Positions 25,418 through 36,361 are shown, counted from the stretch's first letter. The stretch is DNA of 64,000 nucleotides from Flavobacterium inviolabile (GCF_013389455.1 NZ_CP058278.1:1116001-1180000), one strand, 5' to 3'. Program-made: numbers and translations. Notes: generated by a model from the letters alone, not told the origin.

Positions 25418-26329
25418 ATGAAAAAATATACTTTCCTGCTGTTTTTCTTTTGGCTGTCCGTTTCGGTTTTTGCCCAGGGACAGGATAGCTATTTGTGGCT
25501 GTCCGGCAAAAACGCAGGATATTCCGAAACCAATCAGATCAATGTAGAAGGAATTGTTGGTGTTAAAAACTGCTATGTGAGGGATATGCCTTCCACAGCG
25601 GGAAAACTGATTGACTCCCTGCAATTGGGGAAAAAAATAACGGTTTTATCCAAAACCGAAAAAACACAGAAACTAAAAGGTATCGATATGAATTGGGTTG
25701 AAATTCAATACCAGTTACCCAATCGCGATATCCGGAAGGGCTATCTCTGGCTCGGATTTTTAGCATTAGACTATAAAGAAACAAACGGACTGAAATTCCT
25801 GACCGTTCTGGAACGGATCAATGCTAAAAAAGAAGAAGATTATGTTTCCCAGGAACACGTTATTGCCGTTAAGGTCCTGGATGAAAACAATCTGGTGCTG
25901 GATAGTAAAGAAATTAAAAAACCGATTAGCGAAAGCTATTATTACCAGCAAAGTCTTCTGGGGAACCAGGGACTTAAAAATATTCAGGAACTATACCGGA
26001 TCAGTTTTAGCGGGGAAGCCTGTGGTATACCGACCTACTTTTTCTATTTCGGGTGGACCGGAAAAAAACTATTGCTGCTGCCGGAAAAAATGAATGTTGG
26101 CGATGCCGGTGTTTACTACCACAGCGAGAACTTTATTTTTCCGAAAGAACCGGGAGGAAAACCGGATTATATCTACAAAATTATTGAAGAGGCCGAAGCA
26201 ATAGACAGTGAAAACAATGAGGACTATATGATGCGGGAAAAGGTGTGGAAAGAAACCTATTCCTGGGATGGCGAAAAAGCCAGCCTGCTAAAAAAAGTCC
26301 AGCTGAAAGAAGGCATCATTAAGCAGTAG
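25418..26329 (+). CDS. Secreted protein with an SH3-like domain, function unknown
   Basis: 303 residues with a clear signal peptide (MKKYTFLLFFFWLSVSVFAQ). Residues 45-115 look like a bacterial SH3 type 3 domain: VGVKNCYVRDMPSTAGKLIDSLQLGKKITVLSKTE...WVEIQY...GYLWLGFLAL. SH3_3 domains often bind cell-wall material. The remaining 190 residues match nothing I recognise. It begins two bases after the HIT stop and its last 11 bases overlap the convergent histidine kinase gene. Confidence 0.75.
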   Translation: MKKYTFLLFFFWLSVSVFAQGQDSYLWLSGKNAGYSETNQINVEGIVGVKNCYVRDMPSTAGKLIDSLQLGKKITVLSKTEKTQKLKGIDMNWVEIQYQLPNRDIRKGYLWLGFLALDYKETNGLKFLTVLERINAKKEEDYVSQEHVIAVKVLDENNLVLDSKEIKKPISESYYYQQSLLGNQGLKNIQELYRISFSGEACGIPTYFFYFGWTGKKLLLLPEKMNVGDAGVYYHSENFIFPKEPGGKPDYIYKIIEEAEAIDSENNEDYMMREKVWKETYSWDGEKASLLKKVQLKEGIIKQ

Positions 26330-27476
26330 CTTTCTCCTTTTTAAACGTGACCTGCATGGTCGTTCCTTTTCCTATTTCGGAATGAGCTACTTTAATCCTT
26401 CCGTTATGGTACTCTTCCACGATACGTTTTGTCAGCGAAAGCCCTAATCCCCAACCGCGTTTTTTAGTTGTAAAACCGGGTTCGAAAACACTGTTAAACT
26501 GTTTTTTCGGAATCCCGCTTCCGGTATCGGTAACCTTGATTTTTACAAAACGCTCCGTGTCCTCAATAACGATAGCCAGTTTGCCTTTTCCTTTCATAGC
26601 ATCAATAGCATTCTTTACCAGGTTTTCAATGGTCCAGCTGTGCAATACAGGATTCAGCATGATATGGATAGGATATTCCGGAGCCAGGAACGAAAACTCA
26701 ACCTGTTTGGAAGTACGGGATTGTAAATATTCGAACGACTGTTCGGTTTCTTTTACCAGATCATAATCACCAAGCACCGGTTCGGAACCAATTTTGGAAA
26801 AACGATCCGTTATTGTCTGCAGCCGGTTGATATCCTTTTCAATTTCGGCTATGGTCGTTTCATCCACATTATCGGCTTTCATAATTTCCAGCCAGCCTAT
26901 TAAAGAAGAAAGCGGCGTGCCGATCTGGTGTGCGGTCTCTTTGGCCATACCGGCCCAAAGCCTGTTTTGGGTAGCCATTTTACTCGCCCGGTAAAAATTA
27001 AAGATCATACCGCTAAAGAAAAGCCCGATAAGGACTAAAGCCACCGGGTAAAATTTCAATTTGGTCAGCAGCGATGAATTGCCGTAATAGAGATATTGGT
27101 TATAACCGCCCAGCTCGATGATGATCGGGAGGTTTTCGGATTTTAACTTGTTCAGGAAAACTTTCGATTTGGCGGCATCGGCAACAATCTCCTTATCCAC
27201 ATTAACCATGTTGATAATGCTGTCCTTATCGGTCGTCTGTATAATCGGAATCGTGGTATTGTTGCTCAGGATCTGGAAAGGAAGTTCTACTTCCGTATTT
27301 TCATCGGCATTGTTCAATGTCTTGGTTGCCGTTGCCCAGAGCTCCATTTTAAGACGTTCTTCATCTTTGAACTTCTGAAAAAAAGTATAAGTATTCCATA
27401 GAATCAAAACTAAAATATTGAAGGATCCCAGAATAATTATCCAGCGAATTAAATTTCTTCTTTCCGAAAAGTTCAT
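26319..27476 (-). CDS. Membrane sensor histidine kinase
   Basis: 385 residues. A transmembrane segment (about 11-32), an extracytoplasmic region (33-142), a second membrane segment (143-165), then the kinase core. The H-box is KETAHQIGTPLSSLIGW with His183, followed by N-box NLVKNAIDAMKGKG, G1 DTGSGIP and G2 GWGLGLSLTKR. No response regulator is adjacent. The H-box sequence HQIGTPLSS rather than HELRTPLT marks a subfamily common in Bacteroidota. The stimulus is unknown. The 3' end overlaps that of the convergent SH3 gene by 11 bases. Confidence 0.92.
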   Translation of the reverse strand: MNFSERRNLIRWIIILGSFNILVLILWNTYTFFQKFKDEERLKMELWATATKTLNNADENTEVELPFQILSNNTTIPIIQTTDKDSIINMVNVDKEIVADAAKSKVFLNKLKSENLPIIIELGGYNQYLYYGNSSLLTKLKFYPVALVLIGLFFSGMIFNFYRASKMATQNRLWAGMAKETAHQIGTPLSSLIGWLEIMKADNVDETTIAEIEKDINRLQTITDRFSKIGSEPVLGDYDLVKETEQSFEYLQSRTSKQVEFSFLAPEYPIHIMLNPVLHSWTIENLVKNAIDAMKGKGKLAIVIEDTERFVKIKVTDTGSGIPKKQFNSVFEPGFTTKKRGWGLGLSLTKRIVEEYHNGRIKVAHSEIGKGTTMQVTFKKEKATA

Positions 27477-27621
27477 GCTTTGTGTAATTTGTGTTTAAAA
27501 ATAAGGAAAAGATATAAGGGAGCAAAAATATAAGCAGGAAATGCATGCTGCCCGATCGGGAACTTCAAAATAAATACGGACAGCTATGTAAAATTGTATT
27601 TTCATTCGGGCTAAAAAAAAG

Positions 27622-27629
27622 TATATTTG
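27622..27629 (+). promoter_or_regulatory. -7 box of the flavin reductase gene
   Basis: TATATTTG, 17 bases before the ATG at 27646. The nearest TTG (27594-27596) is 25 bases upstream, longer than usual. Confidence 0.55.
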
Positions 27630-27645
27630 TGGAAATTTTACAGCT

Positions 27646-28521
27646 ATGATTAGTGTCGATCCAAAGGAGTTAAATCCGATGAAATTACAAGCTTATTTAC
27701 AAGGTGCCGTTGGTCCCAGACCGATTGCTTTTGCAAGTACGATGGATGAACAGGGTAATCCGAATTTATCCCCTTTCAGTTTTTTCAATGTGTTCAGTTC
27801 TAATCCGCCGATACTGATTTTCTCTCCGGCGAGAAGAGTGCGTAACAATACCGTGAAACACACACTGATCAATGCCGAACAAACGCGCGAAGTGGTAATC
27901 AATATTGTAAACTATGCGATCGTACAGCAGGCTTCTTTGTCCAGTACGGAATATGGCGACGGCGTTAACGAGTTTGTGAAATCCGGATTGACAATGGTTC
28001 CTTCCGATGTGGTAAAGCCATATCGCGTTGGAGAAAGCCCGGTGCAGTTTGAATGTAAGGTAAACGATATTATCGAACTGGGAACCGAAGGCGGTGCCGG
28101 AAACCTGATTATCTGTGAAGTTGTTAAAATACATATTGATGAAGCCATCCTGGATGAAAACGGAGCAGTTGATCAATATAAAATAGATCTGGTTTCCAGA
28201 ATGGGAGGAAACTGGTATTCCCGTGCTAATCAGGGATTGTTTGAAGTGGAAAAACCACTGACAACACTTGGAATTGGTGTTGATGCCGTTCCTGATTTTA
28301 TTAAAGAAAGTCCGGTTTTTGACGGGAATGACCTTGGTAAGCTTGGAAATGTGGAAGCATTGCCAACGGATGAAGATATTGCTATATTTGTAAAAGAAAA
28401 TTTTGCCATTAAAGCAGTTTTAAGTGCCGATGATGAAACTAAAAAACATCAGAAAGCGAAAGAATATCTGGACAATAATGAAGTGCTGACCGCCTGGAAA
28501 GTACTTTTGTCAAGACAATAA
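27646..28521 (+). CDS. Flavin reductase-like FMN-binding protein
   Basis: 291 residues with a split-barrel flavin reductase domain at 15-200: GAVGPRPIAFASTMDEQGNPNLSPFSFFNVFSSNPPILIFSP, then RVRNNTVKHTL and later SRMGGNWYSRA. Family members reduce or use FMN or FAD with NAD(P)H, often for a partner oxygenase. No such partner is nearby. The C-terminal stretch of about 80 residues (after LTTLGIGVDAVP) is an addition of unknown role seen in related proteins. Monocistronic by appearance. Confidence 0.88.
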   Translation: MISVDPKELNPMKLQAYLQGAVGPRPIAFASTMDEQGNPNLSPFSFFNVFSSNPPILIFSPARRVRNNTVKHTLINAEQTREVVINIVNYAIVQQASLSSTEYGDGVNEFVKSGLTMVPSDVVKPYRVGESPVQFECKVNDIIELGTEGGAGNLIICEVVKIHIDEAILDENGAVDQYKIDLVSRMGGNWYSRANQGLFEVEKPLTTLGIGVDAVPDFIKESPVFDGNDLGKLGNVEALPTDEDIAIFVKENFAIKAVLSADDETKKHQKAKEYLDNNEVLTAWKVLLSRQ

Positions 28522-28535
28522 GAATTAGCGGTTTG

Positions 28536-28543
28536 TATTTTTG
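28536..28543 (+). promoter_or_regulatory. -7 box of the DUF3127 gene
   Basis: TATTTTTG, 48 bases before the ATG at 28592. No clear -33 element. Confidence 0.5.
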
Positions 28544-28591
28544 AATTGAATTTTTATATAAGCCTTACTATAAACAATTAATATTTTTACT

Positions 28592-28966
28592 ATGGAAGTT
28601 ACAGGGAAAATCAAAGTGATTAATGGAGCGCAGCAAATTAGCGCAAGTTTTAAAAAGAGAGAGTTAGTTGTCACTACCGAAGAACAATATCCGCAACATA
28701 TTATGATTGAGTTTACTCAGGATAAATGTGATTTACTGGATAGTTACCAAGTGGGAGAACCTGTGAAAGTTTCTATTAATCTTAGAGGTAGAGAATGGGT
28801 TAATCCTCAGGGAGAAACAAAATATTTCAACTCTATCCAGGGTTGGAGAATCGAAAAATTACAAGCAGAAGCACCAGCAGGTCAGGTACCTCCAATGCCG
28901 GCTGCCGATGCCTTTGAACCGGCTTCAAATTTCAATGAAGAAGAACATGACGATTTGCCGTTCTAA
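28592..28966 (+). CDS. DUF3127 protein with SSB-like acidic C-terminus
   Basis: 124 residues. Residues 1-95 are a DUF3127 domain (MEVTGKIKVINGAQQISASFKKRELVVTTEE...GREWVNPQGETKYFNSIQGWRIEKL), predominantly beta and compatible with an OB fold. A Pro/Ala linker follows, ending in EEEHDDLPF. The tip DDLPF has the same form as the SSB tail (DDMPF in the ssb of this window), which in SSB recruits repair and replication proteins. A role on nucleic acid is therefore inferred. It has its own promoter and terminator. Confidence 0.85.
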   Translation: MEVTGKIKVINGAQQISASFKKRELVVTTEEQYPQHIMIEFTQDKCDLLDSYQVGEPVKVSINLRGREWVNPQGETKYFNSIQGWRIEKLQAEAPAGQVPPMPAADAFEPASNFNEEEHDDLPF

Positions 28967-28976
28967 TAAAACTTAG

Positions 28977-29013
28977 AATCCTGAAAGCTTCAAAACTTTC
29001 AGGATTTATTTTT
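28977..29013 (+). terminator. Terminator after the DUF3127 gene
   Basis: 11-bp stem AATCCTGAAAG/CTTTCAGGATT with an 8-base loop and a T-rich tail, ending just before the aat ATG. Confidence 0.88.
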
Positions 29014-29022
29014 TAAACGACT

Positions 29023-29670
29023 ATGTATTTTCTAACAAAAGAATTGTATTTCCCCCCGGTTACCGAAACCGATTATTCCGGGATATTAGCCGTAGGCGGC
29101 GACTTATCTGTAGAACGCCTTTTACTGGCCTACCGTTCCGGTATATTTCCCTGGTTTGAAGACGGGGAACCGATTACCTGGTGGGCTCCGGACCCTAGAA
29201 TGGTGCTGGTATTCGATTATCTGGTGATTTCCAAAAGCATGCGGAACATCCTGAACCGGAAAATCTTCACCGTCACATTCAACCAAAACTTCCGGGAAGT
29301 CATTACCAATTGCCAGTCCATTAAAAGAGAAGGGCAAAACGGAACCTGGATTACCGATGACATGATTGAAGCCTATTGCGAACTGCATCGGCAGGGACAT
29401 GCACAATCTGTTGAGGTATGGCAGGATGGCGAATTGGTTGGCGGCCTGTATGGTGTTGACCTCGGTCATATTTTTTGCGGGGAAAGCATGTTTTCCAAAG
29501 TTTCCAATGCTTCCAAAGTGGCTTTTATCACTCTGGTAGAACACCTTCGGAACAACAATTACGTATTGCTCGACTGCCAGGTCTATAATGAACACCTGGA
29601 AAGTCTGGGCGCTTTTGAAGTGAACCGGGAAGACTTTATGAAAGTATTGCATTATAAAAAAGGGAACTGA
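29023..29670 (+). CDS. aat: Leucyl/phenylalanyl-tRNA--protein transferase
   Basis: Attaches Leu or Phe from aminoacyl-tRNA to proteins with N-terminal Arg or Lys, marking them for ClpAP/ClpS degradation by the N-end rule. The family signature is present: YRSGIFPWFEDGEPITWWAPDPRMVL near residue 32 and VEVWQDGELVGGLYGVDLGHIFCGESMFSKVSNASKVAF. The 215-residue length is normal. The stop codon lies inside a bidirectional terminator shared with thiF. Confidence 0.96.
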   Translation: MYFLTKELYFPPVTETDYSGILAVGGDLSVERLLLAYRSGIFPWFEDGEPITWWAPDPRMVLVFDYLVISKSMRNILNRKIFTVTFNQNFREVITNCQSIKREGQNGTWITDDMIEAYCELHRQGHAQSVEVWQDGELVGGLYGVDLGHIFCGESMFSKVSNASKVAFITLVEHLRNNNYVLLDCQVYNEHLESLGAFEVNREDFMKVLHYKKGN

Positions 29671-29686
29671 AACGGTTCCCTTTTTT
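29656..29686. terminator. Bidirectional terminator between aat and thiF
   Basis: Stem AAAAAAGGGAAC/GTTCCCTTTTTT with a 7-base loop that contains the aat stop codon. It serves the thiamin operon on minus. Confidence 0.88.
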
Positions 29687-29691
29687 AATAC

Positions 29692-30402
29692 TTAAAACTG
29701 TAGTTTGGTCAATTGCCATTCCAGCGTGTTTAGCAGCAGCAGCTCATTGGTTAAAACGGGTAAACCGGTAATCAGCTTTAAGGTTTCGTGTGCCATCATC
29801 GAACCGATTATTCCGGGTAACGTACCCAAAACGCCGTTCAGGCTGCAATTCGGTACATCTTCCGGGTTTGGCGGTTCCGGAAACAGGTTCCGGAGCTGTT
29901 TGCTGCCGTTATGATTAAAAACAGCTACCTGTCCTTCAAATTTTAAAATACTGCCGTAAATGAGCGGTTTATTTAAGTTTACGCAGGTGTCGTTCACCAG
30001 ATAGCGGGTGGTGAAATTATCGCAGCCGTCCGCAACCACATCAAAATGCTGAAAAATCCCGGCGGCATTATCCGGAGTAAGCTTTTCATTAAAAACAATA
30101 GTACGGATTTCCGGATTCAGCTGTTTCAGGGCCAATTCGGCAATAAGGGCTTTGGGCTGGTTAACATCGGCTTCCCTGTATAAAATCTGACGGTGCAGGT
30201 TGTGTAACTCCACCACGTCAAAATCAATGATCCCGAGGGTTCCCACTCCTGCTGTGGCAAGGTATTGTAAAACGGGACAGCCCAATCCGCCGGCACCAAT
30301 GACCAGAACGCGGGCATCCTTTAGTCGCTGCTGACCGCTTTCGCCTATTTCCGGCAGCAGCATTTGCCGGTTGTATCGTAAAAAATCCTGAATACTTATC
30401 AT
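29692..30402 (-). CDS. thiF: ThiF/MoeB-type adenylyltransferase
   Basis: Activates the C-terminal Gly-Gly of ThiS by adenylation for sulfur transfer in thiazole synthesis. It has the E1 Rossmann motif GAGGLGCPVLQYLATAG with DFDVVELHNLHRQ, and DGCDNFTTRYLVND. At 236 residues it is slightly short. The CxxC pairs that bind zinc in ThiF and MoeB are absent: the position before LFPEPP is Asn instead of Cys. It is the last gene of the thiamin operon, five bases after thiH. Confidence 0.92.
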   Translation of the reverse strand: MISIQDFLRYNRQMLLPEIGESGQQRLKDARVLVIGAGGLGCPVLQYLATAGVGTLGIIDFDVVELHNLHRQILYREADVNQPKALIAELALKQLNPEIRTIVFNEKLTPDNAAGIFQHFDVVADGCDNFTTRYLVNDTCVNLNKPLIYGSILKFEGQVAVFNHNGSKQLRNLFPEPPNPEDVPNCSLNGVLGTLPGIIGSMMAHETLKLITGLPVLTNELLLLNTLEWQLTKLQF

Positions 30403-30407
30403 AAAAA

Positions 30408-31529
30408 TCAGTGTTGGCTGTAGCTTTTGTCCCAGTCTTTCCAGACCGGTTCGTAGCCTTTTTGGGTTATTATCCGCGCTATGGTCAAGGCAGAACGTTC
30501 ATCGCTGGTTTCAAACTGTTCCAGCGATTGCGGATCGACAACATAACCGCCGGGATTGGTTTTGGATCCGGCACTCATACTGGTTACACCAATCGGAATG
30601 ATATTGTCCCGGAATTTCTCATTTTCCCGCGTGGAAACAGAAAGTTCCAGATCTTCATTCCACAGGCGGTACGCACAGATCAGCTGCGTCAAATCCTTGT
30701 CGTCCATTATAAAATTGGGTTCAATGATTCCTTCTGCCGGACGCAGCCGCGGAAAAGAAACCGAGAATTTACTTTGCCAGTAGGTTTTTTGCAGATAATC
30801 CAGATGCAGCGCATTGAAAAAACTGTCGGTACGCCAATCTTCCAATCCTAACAAAACGCCCAGTCCGATTTTGTGAATCCCGGCACTTCCCACACGATCC
30901 GGTGTTTCCAGCCGGAAATCGAAATTGGACTTTTTCCCTTTCGGGTGGTATTGTTTGTAAACGTCCCGGTGGTAGGTTTCCTGATAAACCAGCACCGAGT
31001 AAACACCAGCCTGATGCAACTGTACATACTCTTCTTCAGAAAGGGGCTGTACTTCTACGGAAATATTGGCAAAGTCATTTTTGATCTGCTCAATAACCTT
31101 TAGGAAATAATGGATGTTAACGGTATAATTGGCTTCTCCGGTTACCAAAAGCACATGGTCGAATCCCGCTTTTTTCAGCGCGGTTACTTCCTGTGCGATT
31201 TCGGATGCTGAGAGTGTCTTTCTTTTCAGTTTATTATCCAGGCTGAAACCGCAATAGGTGCAGATGTTCTGGCATTCATTACTCAGGTACATCGGGGCAT
31301 ACATCTGTATCGTTTTTCCAAACCGTTTTGTGGTCAAAGCATGACTCTGTTGTGCCATTTGTTCCAGATAGGGCTGGGCAGCCGGAGCGATCAGGTGCAG
31401 GAAATCTTCCAGGCTGCGTTTGTTTGTGGCTAACGAACGGAGCACCTGTTCGGGTGTTGTGGCATATATTTTTGCCTGTACGGTATCCCAATCGTAATGT
31501 TCAAAAACCGTTTGGAAAGTAGTGTTCAT
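30408..31529 (-). CDS. thiH: 2-iminoacetate synthase (radical SAM)
   Basis: Cleaves tyrosine to give dehydroglycine (2-iminoacetate) for the thiazole ring in organisms that lack glycine oxidase ThiO. The radical SAM cluster C-x3-C-x2-C is at Cys86, 90 and 93 (ECQNICTYCGF). The protein also has a C-terminal BATS domain (INPGGYV-like GSKTNPGGYVVD). The 373-residue length is normal. It follows thiG by 11 bases. Confidence 0.96.
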   Translation of the reverse strand: MNTTFQTVFEHYDWDTVQAKIYATTPEQVLRSLATNKRSLEDFLHLIAPAAQPYLEQMAQQSHALTTKRFGKTIQMYAPMYLSNECQNICTYCGFSLDNKLKRKTLSASEIAQEVTALKKAGFDHVLLVTGEANYTVNIHYFLKVIEQIKNDFANISVEVQPLSEEEYVQLHQAGVYSVLVYQETYHRDVYKQYHPKGKKSNFDFRLETPDRVGSAGIHKIGLGVLLGLEDWRTDSFFNALHLDYLQKTYWQSKFSVSFPRLRPAEGIIEPNFIMDDKDLTQLICAYRLWNEDLELSVSTRENEKFRDNIIPIGVTSMSAGSKTNPGGYVVDPQSLEQFETSDERSALTIARIITQKGYEPVWKDWDKSYSQH

Positions 31530-31540
31530 AATCGTAAGTG

Positions 31541-32311
31541 TTATTCGTACAGAAAAGAGGTTAGCGGACTGGATGCAACGGCATTGGAAGCCATCGGGGC
31601 TAACCGGGCTTCATAGGCTTTTCTGCCGGCAATGACCGCTTCTTTAAAAGCTTCCGCCATTAGTGCCGGATTTCCGGCTACTGCGATCGCGGTATTGACC
31701 AAAACGGCATCGGCTCCTAATTCCATGGCTTTGGAAGCATCAGAAGGAGCTCCGATTCCGGCATCGACAATAACGGGAACTTTGCTTTGCTCGATGATGA
31801 TTTCCAGGAAGTCTGCCGTTTTTAAGCCTTTATTGCTGCCAATGGGCGAGCCCAAAGGCATTACAGCGGCTGTTCCGGCTTCTTCCAGTTTTTTACATAA
31901 AACAGGATCGGCGTGAATGTAGGGTAACACGATAAAACCGAGTTTTGCCAGCTCTTCGGTAGCCTTTAACGTTTCAATAGGATCCGGAAGCAAATACTTC
32001 GGATCGGGATGGATTTCCAGTTTCAGCCAGTTGGTTTCCAATGCTTCTCTTGCCAGCTGTGCGGCAAAAACGGCTTCTTTGGCATTACGGGCACCGGAAG
32101 TATTGGGCAATAAATTGATATGCGGATGTTTCAGATGGGCTAAAATAGCATCGGTTTCGGTTTCTAAATCCACTCTTTTCAGCGCGACGGTAACCAGTTC
32201 GCTTGCAGAAGCCAGAATTGCTGCTTCCATTTGCTGGGATGAGCCGAATTTGCCGGTTCCTAAAAACAGGCGGGACTGAAATGTCTTGTCGGCGATTTTA
32301 AAAGCTGCCAT
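31541..32311 (-). CDS. thiG: Thiazole synthase
   Basis: TIM-barrel enzyme that forms thiazole phosphate from deoxyxylulose 5-phosphate, dehydroglycine and ThiS-thiocarboxylate. DXP links this operon to dxs at the start of the window. Motifs: [37 protein letters not shown] with the catalytic Lys, and [31 protein letters not shown]. 256 residues. It overlaps thiE by 14 bases. Confidence 0.96.
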   Translation of the reverse strand: MAAFKIADKTFQSRLFLGTGKFGSSQQMEAAILASASELVTVALKRVDLETETDAILAHLKHPHINLLPNTSGARNAKEAVFAAQLAREALETNWLKLEIHPDPKYLLPDPIETLKATEELAKLGFIVLPYIHADPVLCKKLEEAGTAAVMPLGSPIGSNKGLKTADFLEIIIEQSKVPVIVDAGIGAPSDASKAMELGADAVLVNTAIAVAGNPALMAEAFKEAVIAGRKAYEARLAPMASNAVASSPLTSFLYE

Positions 32312-32942
32312 ATAATTGTTGGTTGAGTTGTGTTAGTAGTTCTTTTTTGTTGTCCTGTAGTGTTATTAAACCGGAAACGGCAATGCCGTATACACCGGTC
32401 GCCATTAATTCCGGGATATCCGTCATTGTGATTCCGCCAATAGCATATACCGGTATATTGATGTTATGGGTTTTCATCCGGCTCAACAGGGATTGGTAAC
32501 CGGCAGTTCCCAGTACCGGGCTTAATTGCTGTTTGGTCGTTGTAAAGCGGTATGGCCCCAGTCCGATATAATCGCATTGTTCGTTAAAACGTTGTTCGAT
32601 ATCTTCGAAGGTGTTGGCAGTACCGCCAATGATTTTAGCTGTGCCCAATAAAGACCTTGCTTCGGTTACGGACATGTCCTGCAAACCCAAATGCACTCCG
32701 TCGGCATCGATTTGCTTTACCAGTTCAGGATTATCGTTGATAATAAATGTTGCGGCATATTGCTCACAGTGTTTTTTAACGGTTGTGGCCAGAGCGGATA
32801 ATTCCATGTTGGTGCCGTTTTTATAACGCAGCTGTATCCATTGGCAGCCGTTGTCCAGTGCCGTTTGGATGTTGAACCATTGTTCGTCCGGAGTTGCCCC
32901 CTGTGAAATATATTGCAGTTTGTTATACATAATGGTAGCCAA
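32298..32942 (-). CDS. thiE: Thiamin phosphate synthase
   Basis: Joins HMP-PP and thiazole phosphate to thiamin phosphate. All functional motifs are present: [25 protein letters not shown], the pyrophosphate loop [11 protein letters not shown] and YAIGGIT with VSGLI. This makes it the better candidate of the two ThiE-like genes in the operon for the real enzyme. 214 residues. It overlaps thiD and thiG at its two ends. Confidence 0.93.
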   Translation of the reverse strand: MATIMYNKLQYISQGATPDEQWFNIQTALDNGCQWIQLRYKNGTNMELSALATTVKKHCEQYAATFIINDNPELVKQIDADGVHLGLQDMSVTEARSLLGTAKIIGGTANTFEDIEQRFNEQCDYIGLGPYRFTTTKQQLSPVLGTAGYQSLLSRMKTHNINIPVYAIGGITMTDIPELMATGVYGIAVSGLITLQDNKKELLTQLNQQLYGSF

Positions 32943-33678
32943 TTAGGGTCTTGTTGGAAATAAGGTATTTTTCGGTATAACCTTTAGCCTTGCGGCAAGC
33001 GGTTTTGATATCCAGTCCTAAAGCGATATTGGCTGCCAATGCGGCCGAAAAAACGCAGCCGGAACCGTGTTTTGGATATACAAGGCTGTTTTCCGGAGGG
33101 AATTCGAACGTACTGTTTTCCATATAGAGATAATCGGTTCCTTTTTCGTTGGGATTATGCCCGCCTTTTAAAACGACGCTGCAATATTTGGAAAGTGCCT
33201 TGGCAGTTGCTTCCGGATTACTTTCAAAAGGCTGCATTTTCTGCATTTCGTCATAATTGGGCGTAATCACATCCAGCTGTTTCAGGATGGATAACAAAGC
33301 CGTTTGGTTTTCAATGGTCAGAAAGCTAAAAGCGGTTGAGGATTTTAAGACCGTATCCCAGATAATGACCGTTAGCGGAGCGTGTTTGCGGATCATAGCC
33401 ACAATTTTGCTGAGATAATCCAATGAAGGAACAATGCCGATTTTGACCGCTTTGAATTCATAATTTTCTAAAAGGATCTGAAGGCTTTGCAGAACAAAAT
33501 CAATGTCGCTCCACTGCAGCTCATAGAACACATTTTCCGTTTGTATGGTGTTTGCTGTGTTCACGGCAAAACCCTGTGTGCGGTGGTTTTCAAAGGTTTT
33601 AATATCCGATAAGATACCGGCACCGGCTGTTGGATCCAGTCCGGCGATGGTTAATACGAAAGGGCGATTTGCTGGCAT
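32923..33678 (-). CDS. thiD: Hydroxymethylpyrimidine/phosphomethylpyrimidine kinase
   Basis: Ribokinase-fold enzyme that phosphorylates HMP and HMP-P. It starts LTIAGLDPTAGAGILSDIKTFE, contains VITPNYDEM and VVLKGGHNPNEKGTDYLY, and has the anion-hole motif KHGSGCVFSAALAANIALG. 251 residues. It overlaps both neighbours, which implies translational coupling. Confidence 0.95.
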   Translation of the reverse strand: MPANRPFVLTIAGLDPTAGAGILSDIKTFENHRTQGFAVNTANTIQTENVFYELQWSDIDFVLQSLQILLENYEFKAVKIGIVPSLDYLSKIVAMIRKHAPLTVIIWDTVLKSSTAFSFLTIENQTALLSILKQLDVITPNYDEMQKMQPFESNPEATAKALSKYCSVVLKGGHNPNEKGTDYLYMENSTFEFPPENSLVYPKHGSGCVFSAALAANIALGLDIKTACRKAKGYTEKYLISNKTLIGYHYV

Positions 33679-34235
33679 TTTTTAAAATTTTCAAGTGGTT
33701 TGGGACTATTCCAGAGGGTTCCTAACAGGGCGATATCGTCAAAACCGCTTTCCAGGGTATGCCTGATGTTTGCGGCAGTAATACCGCCTAAAGCAATTAG
33801 TTTCGTCTGGTAATTTGTCCGGTTTGTTATGCTTTTCAACAAATCGTGTTCCGGAGTATATCCCGGTTTGGATATACTGGGATAAACAGGGCTTAGAAAG
33901 GCATATTCGAATAGTTCCGGCAGGGTGTTGAATGTTGCTATGGCATGGGTGGCGGTGGTGTACCGGGCAACTTGCGGGAAACGGTCCGTCAGGCTGGTCC
34001 GGTCCCGCTCCGTCAGGTGTATGCCCGGTATTCCATAAGTGGGTGCCAGCTGATGCTGACTGTGTAAAACCAGGCGATGGCTATAGGTGGTTGCTATTCC
34101 GGCCAAAAACGCAGCCATAGCCGTTTCTGAAAAATCCGGTTTCCGGATGTGCAGGCAGGTTAAGCCTTCTTCAAAAAGGGAATGGATAATGGTTGTTTCG
34201 TTGGCAATAGCCGTCGGACTGGTTATTACGATCAT
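33651..34235 (-). CDS. ThiE/TenI-like paralogue with altered active-site loops
   Basis: A TIM-barrel protein of the ThiE/TenI family, 194 residues. The HIRK and HLTE segments and ALGGIT match the fold. The NDN motif is replaced by HSQH, and the phosphate loop TTTK by PSISKPGYTP, so thiamin phosphate synthase activity is doubtful. TenI-type thiazole tautomerase is the other known role in the family. It lies between thiC and thiD with a 3-base gap and a 28-base overlap, so it is surely part of the operon. Confidence 0.82.
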   Translation of the reverse strand: MIVITSPTAIANETTIIHSLFEEGLTCLHIRKPDFSETAMAAFLAGIATTYSHRLVLHSQHQLAPTYGIPGIHLTERDRTSLTDRFPQVARYTTATHAIATFNTLPELFEYAFLSPVYPSISKPGYTPEHDLLKSITNRTNYQTKLIALGGITAANIRHTLESGFDDIALLGTLWNSPKPLENFKKCQQIALSY

Positions 34236-34238
34236 GGT

Positions 34239-36077
<1,839 letters not shown>

Positions 36078-36092
36078 TTAAGCAATAGGGGA

Positions 36093-36299
36093 TTATCCGC
36101 CTTGTGTGGCAATGATAATAAGGATGTCATCCCGGTCGTGGATGTAGTGTGTGCTCCAGTCGGTTTTTGGAATAACGGTATTGTTTATGGCTAAGGCTAG
36201 GCCATTTTGCTTGTTGGGAATTTCCAAATCGAGTAAAGCCTGGACGGTTAATTCGCCAGACGGAAATTCTTTAATTTGATTGTTAACTTTGATTTCCAT
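36093..36299 (-). CDS. thiS: Sulfur carrier protein ThiS
   Basis: Ubiquitin-like sulfur carrier of 68 residues ending in the required Gly-Gly (IIATQGG), which ThiF adenylates and which carries the sulfur to ThiG. It is the first gene of the thiamin operon, about 63 bases after the TPP riboswitch. Confidence 0.96.
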   Translation of the reverse strand: MEIKVNNQIKEFPSGELTVQALLDLEIPNKQNGLALAINNTVIPKTDWSTHYIHDRDDILIIIATQGG

Positions 36300-36361
36300 T
36301 CCTTAAAGTTTGTTATATGGGTATATACTTTAGGAATGGCTACATAAAAATGAAGTCATTG

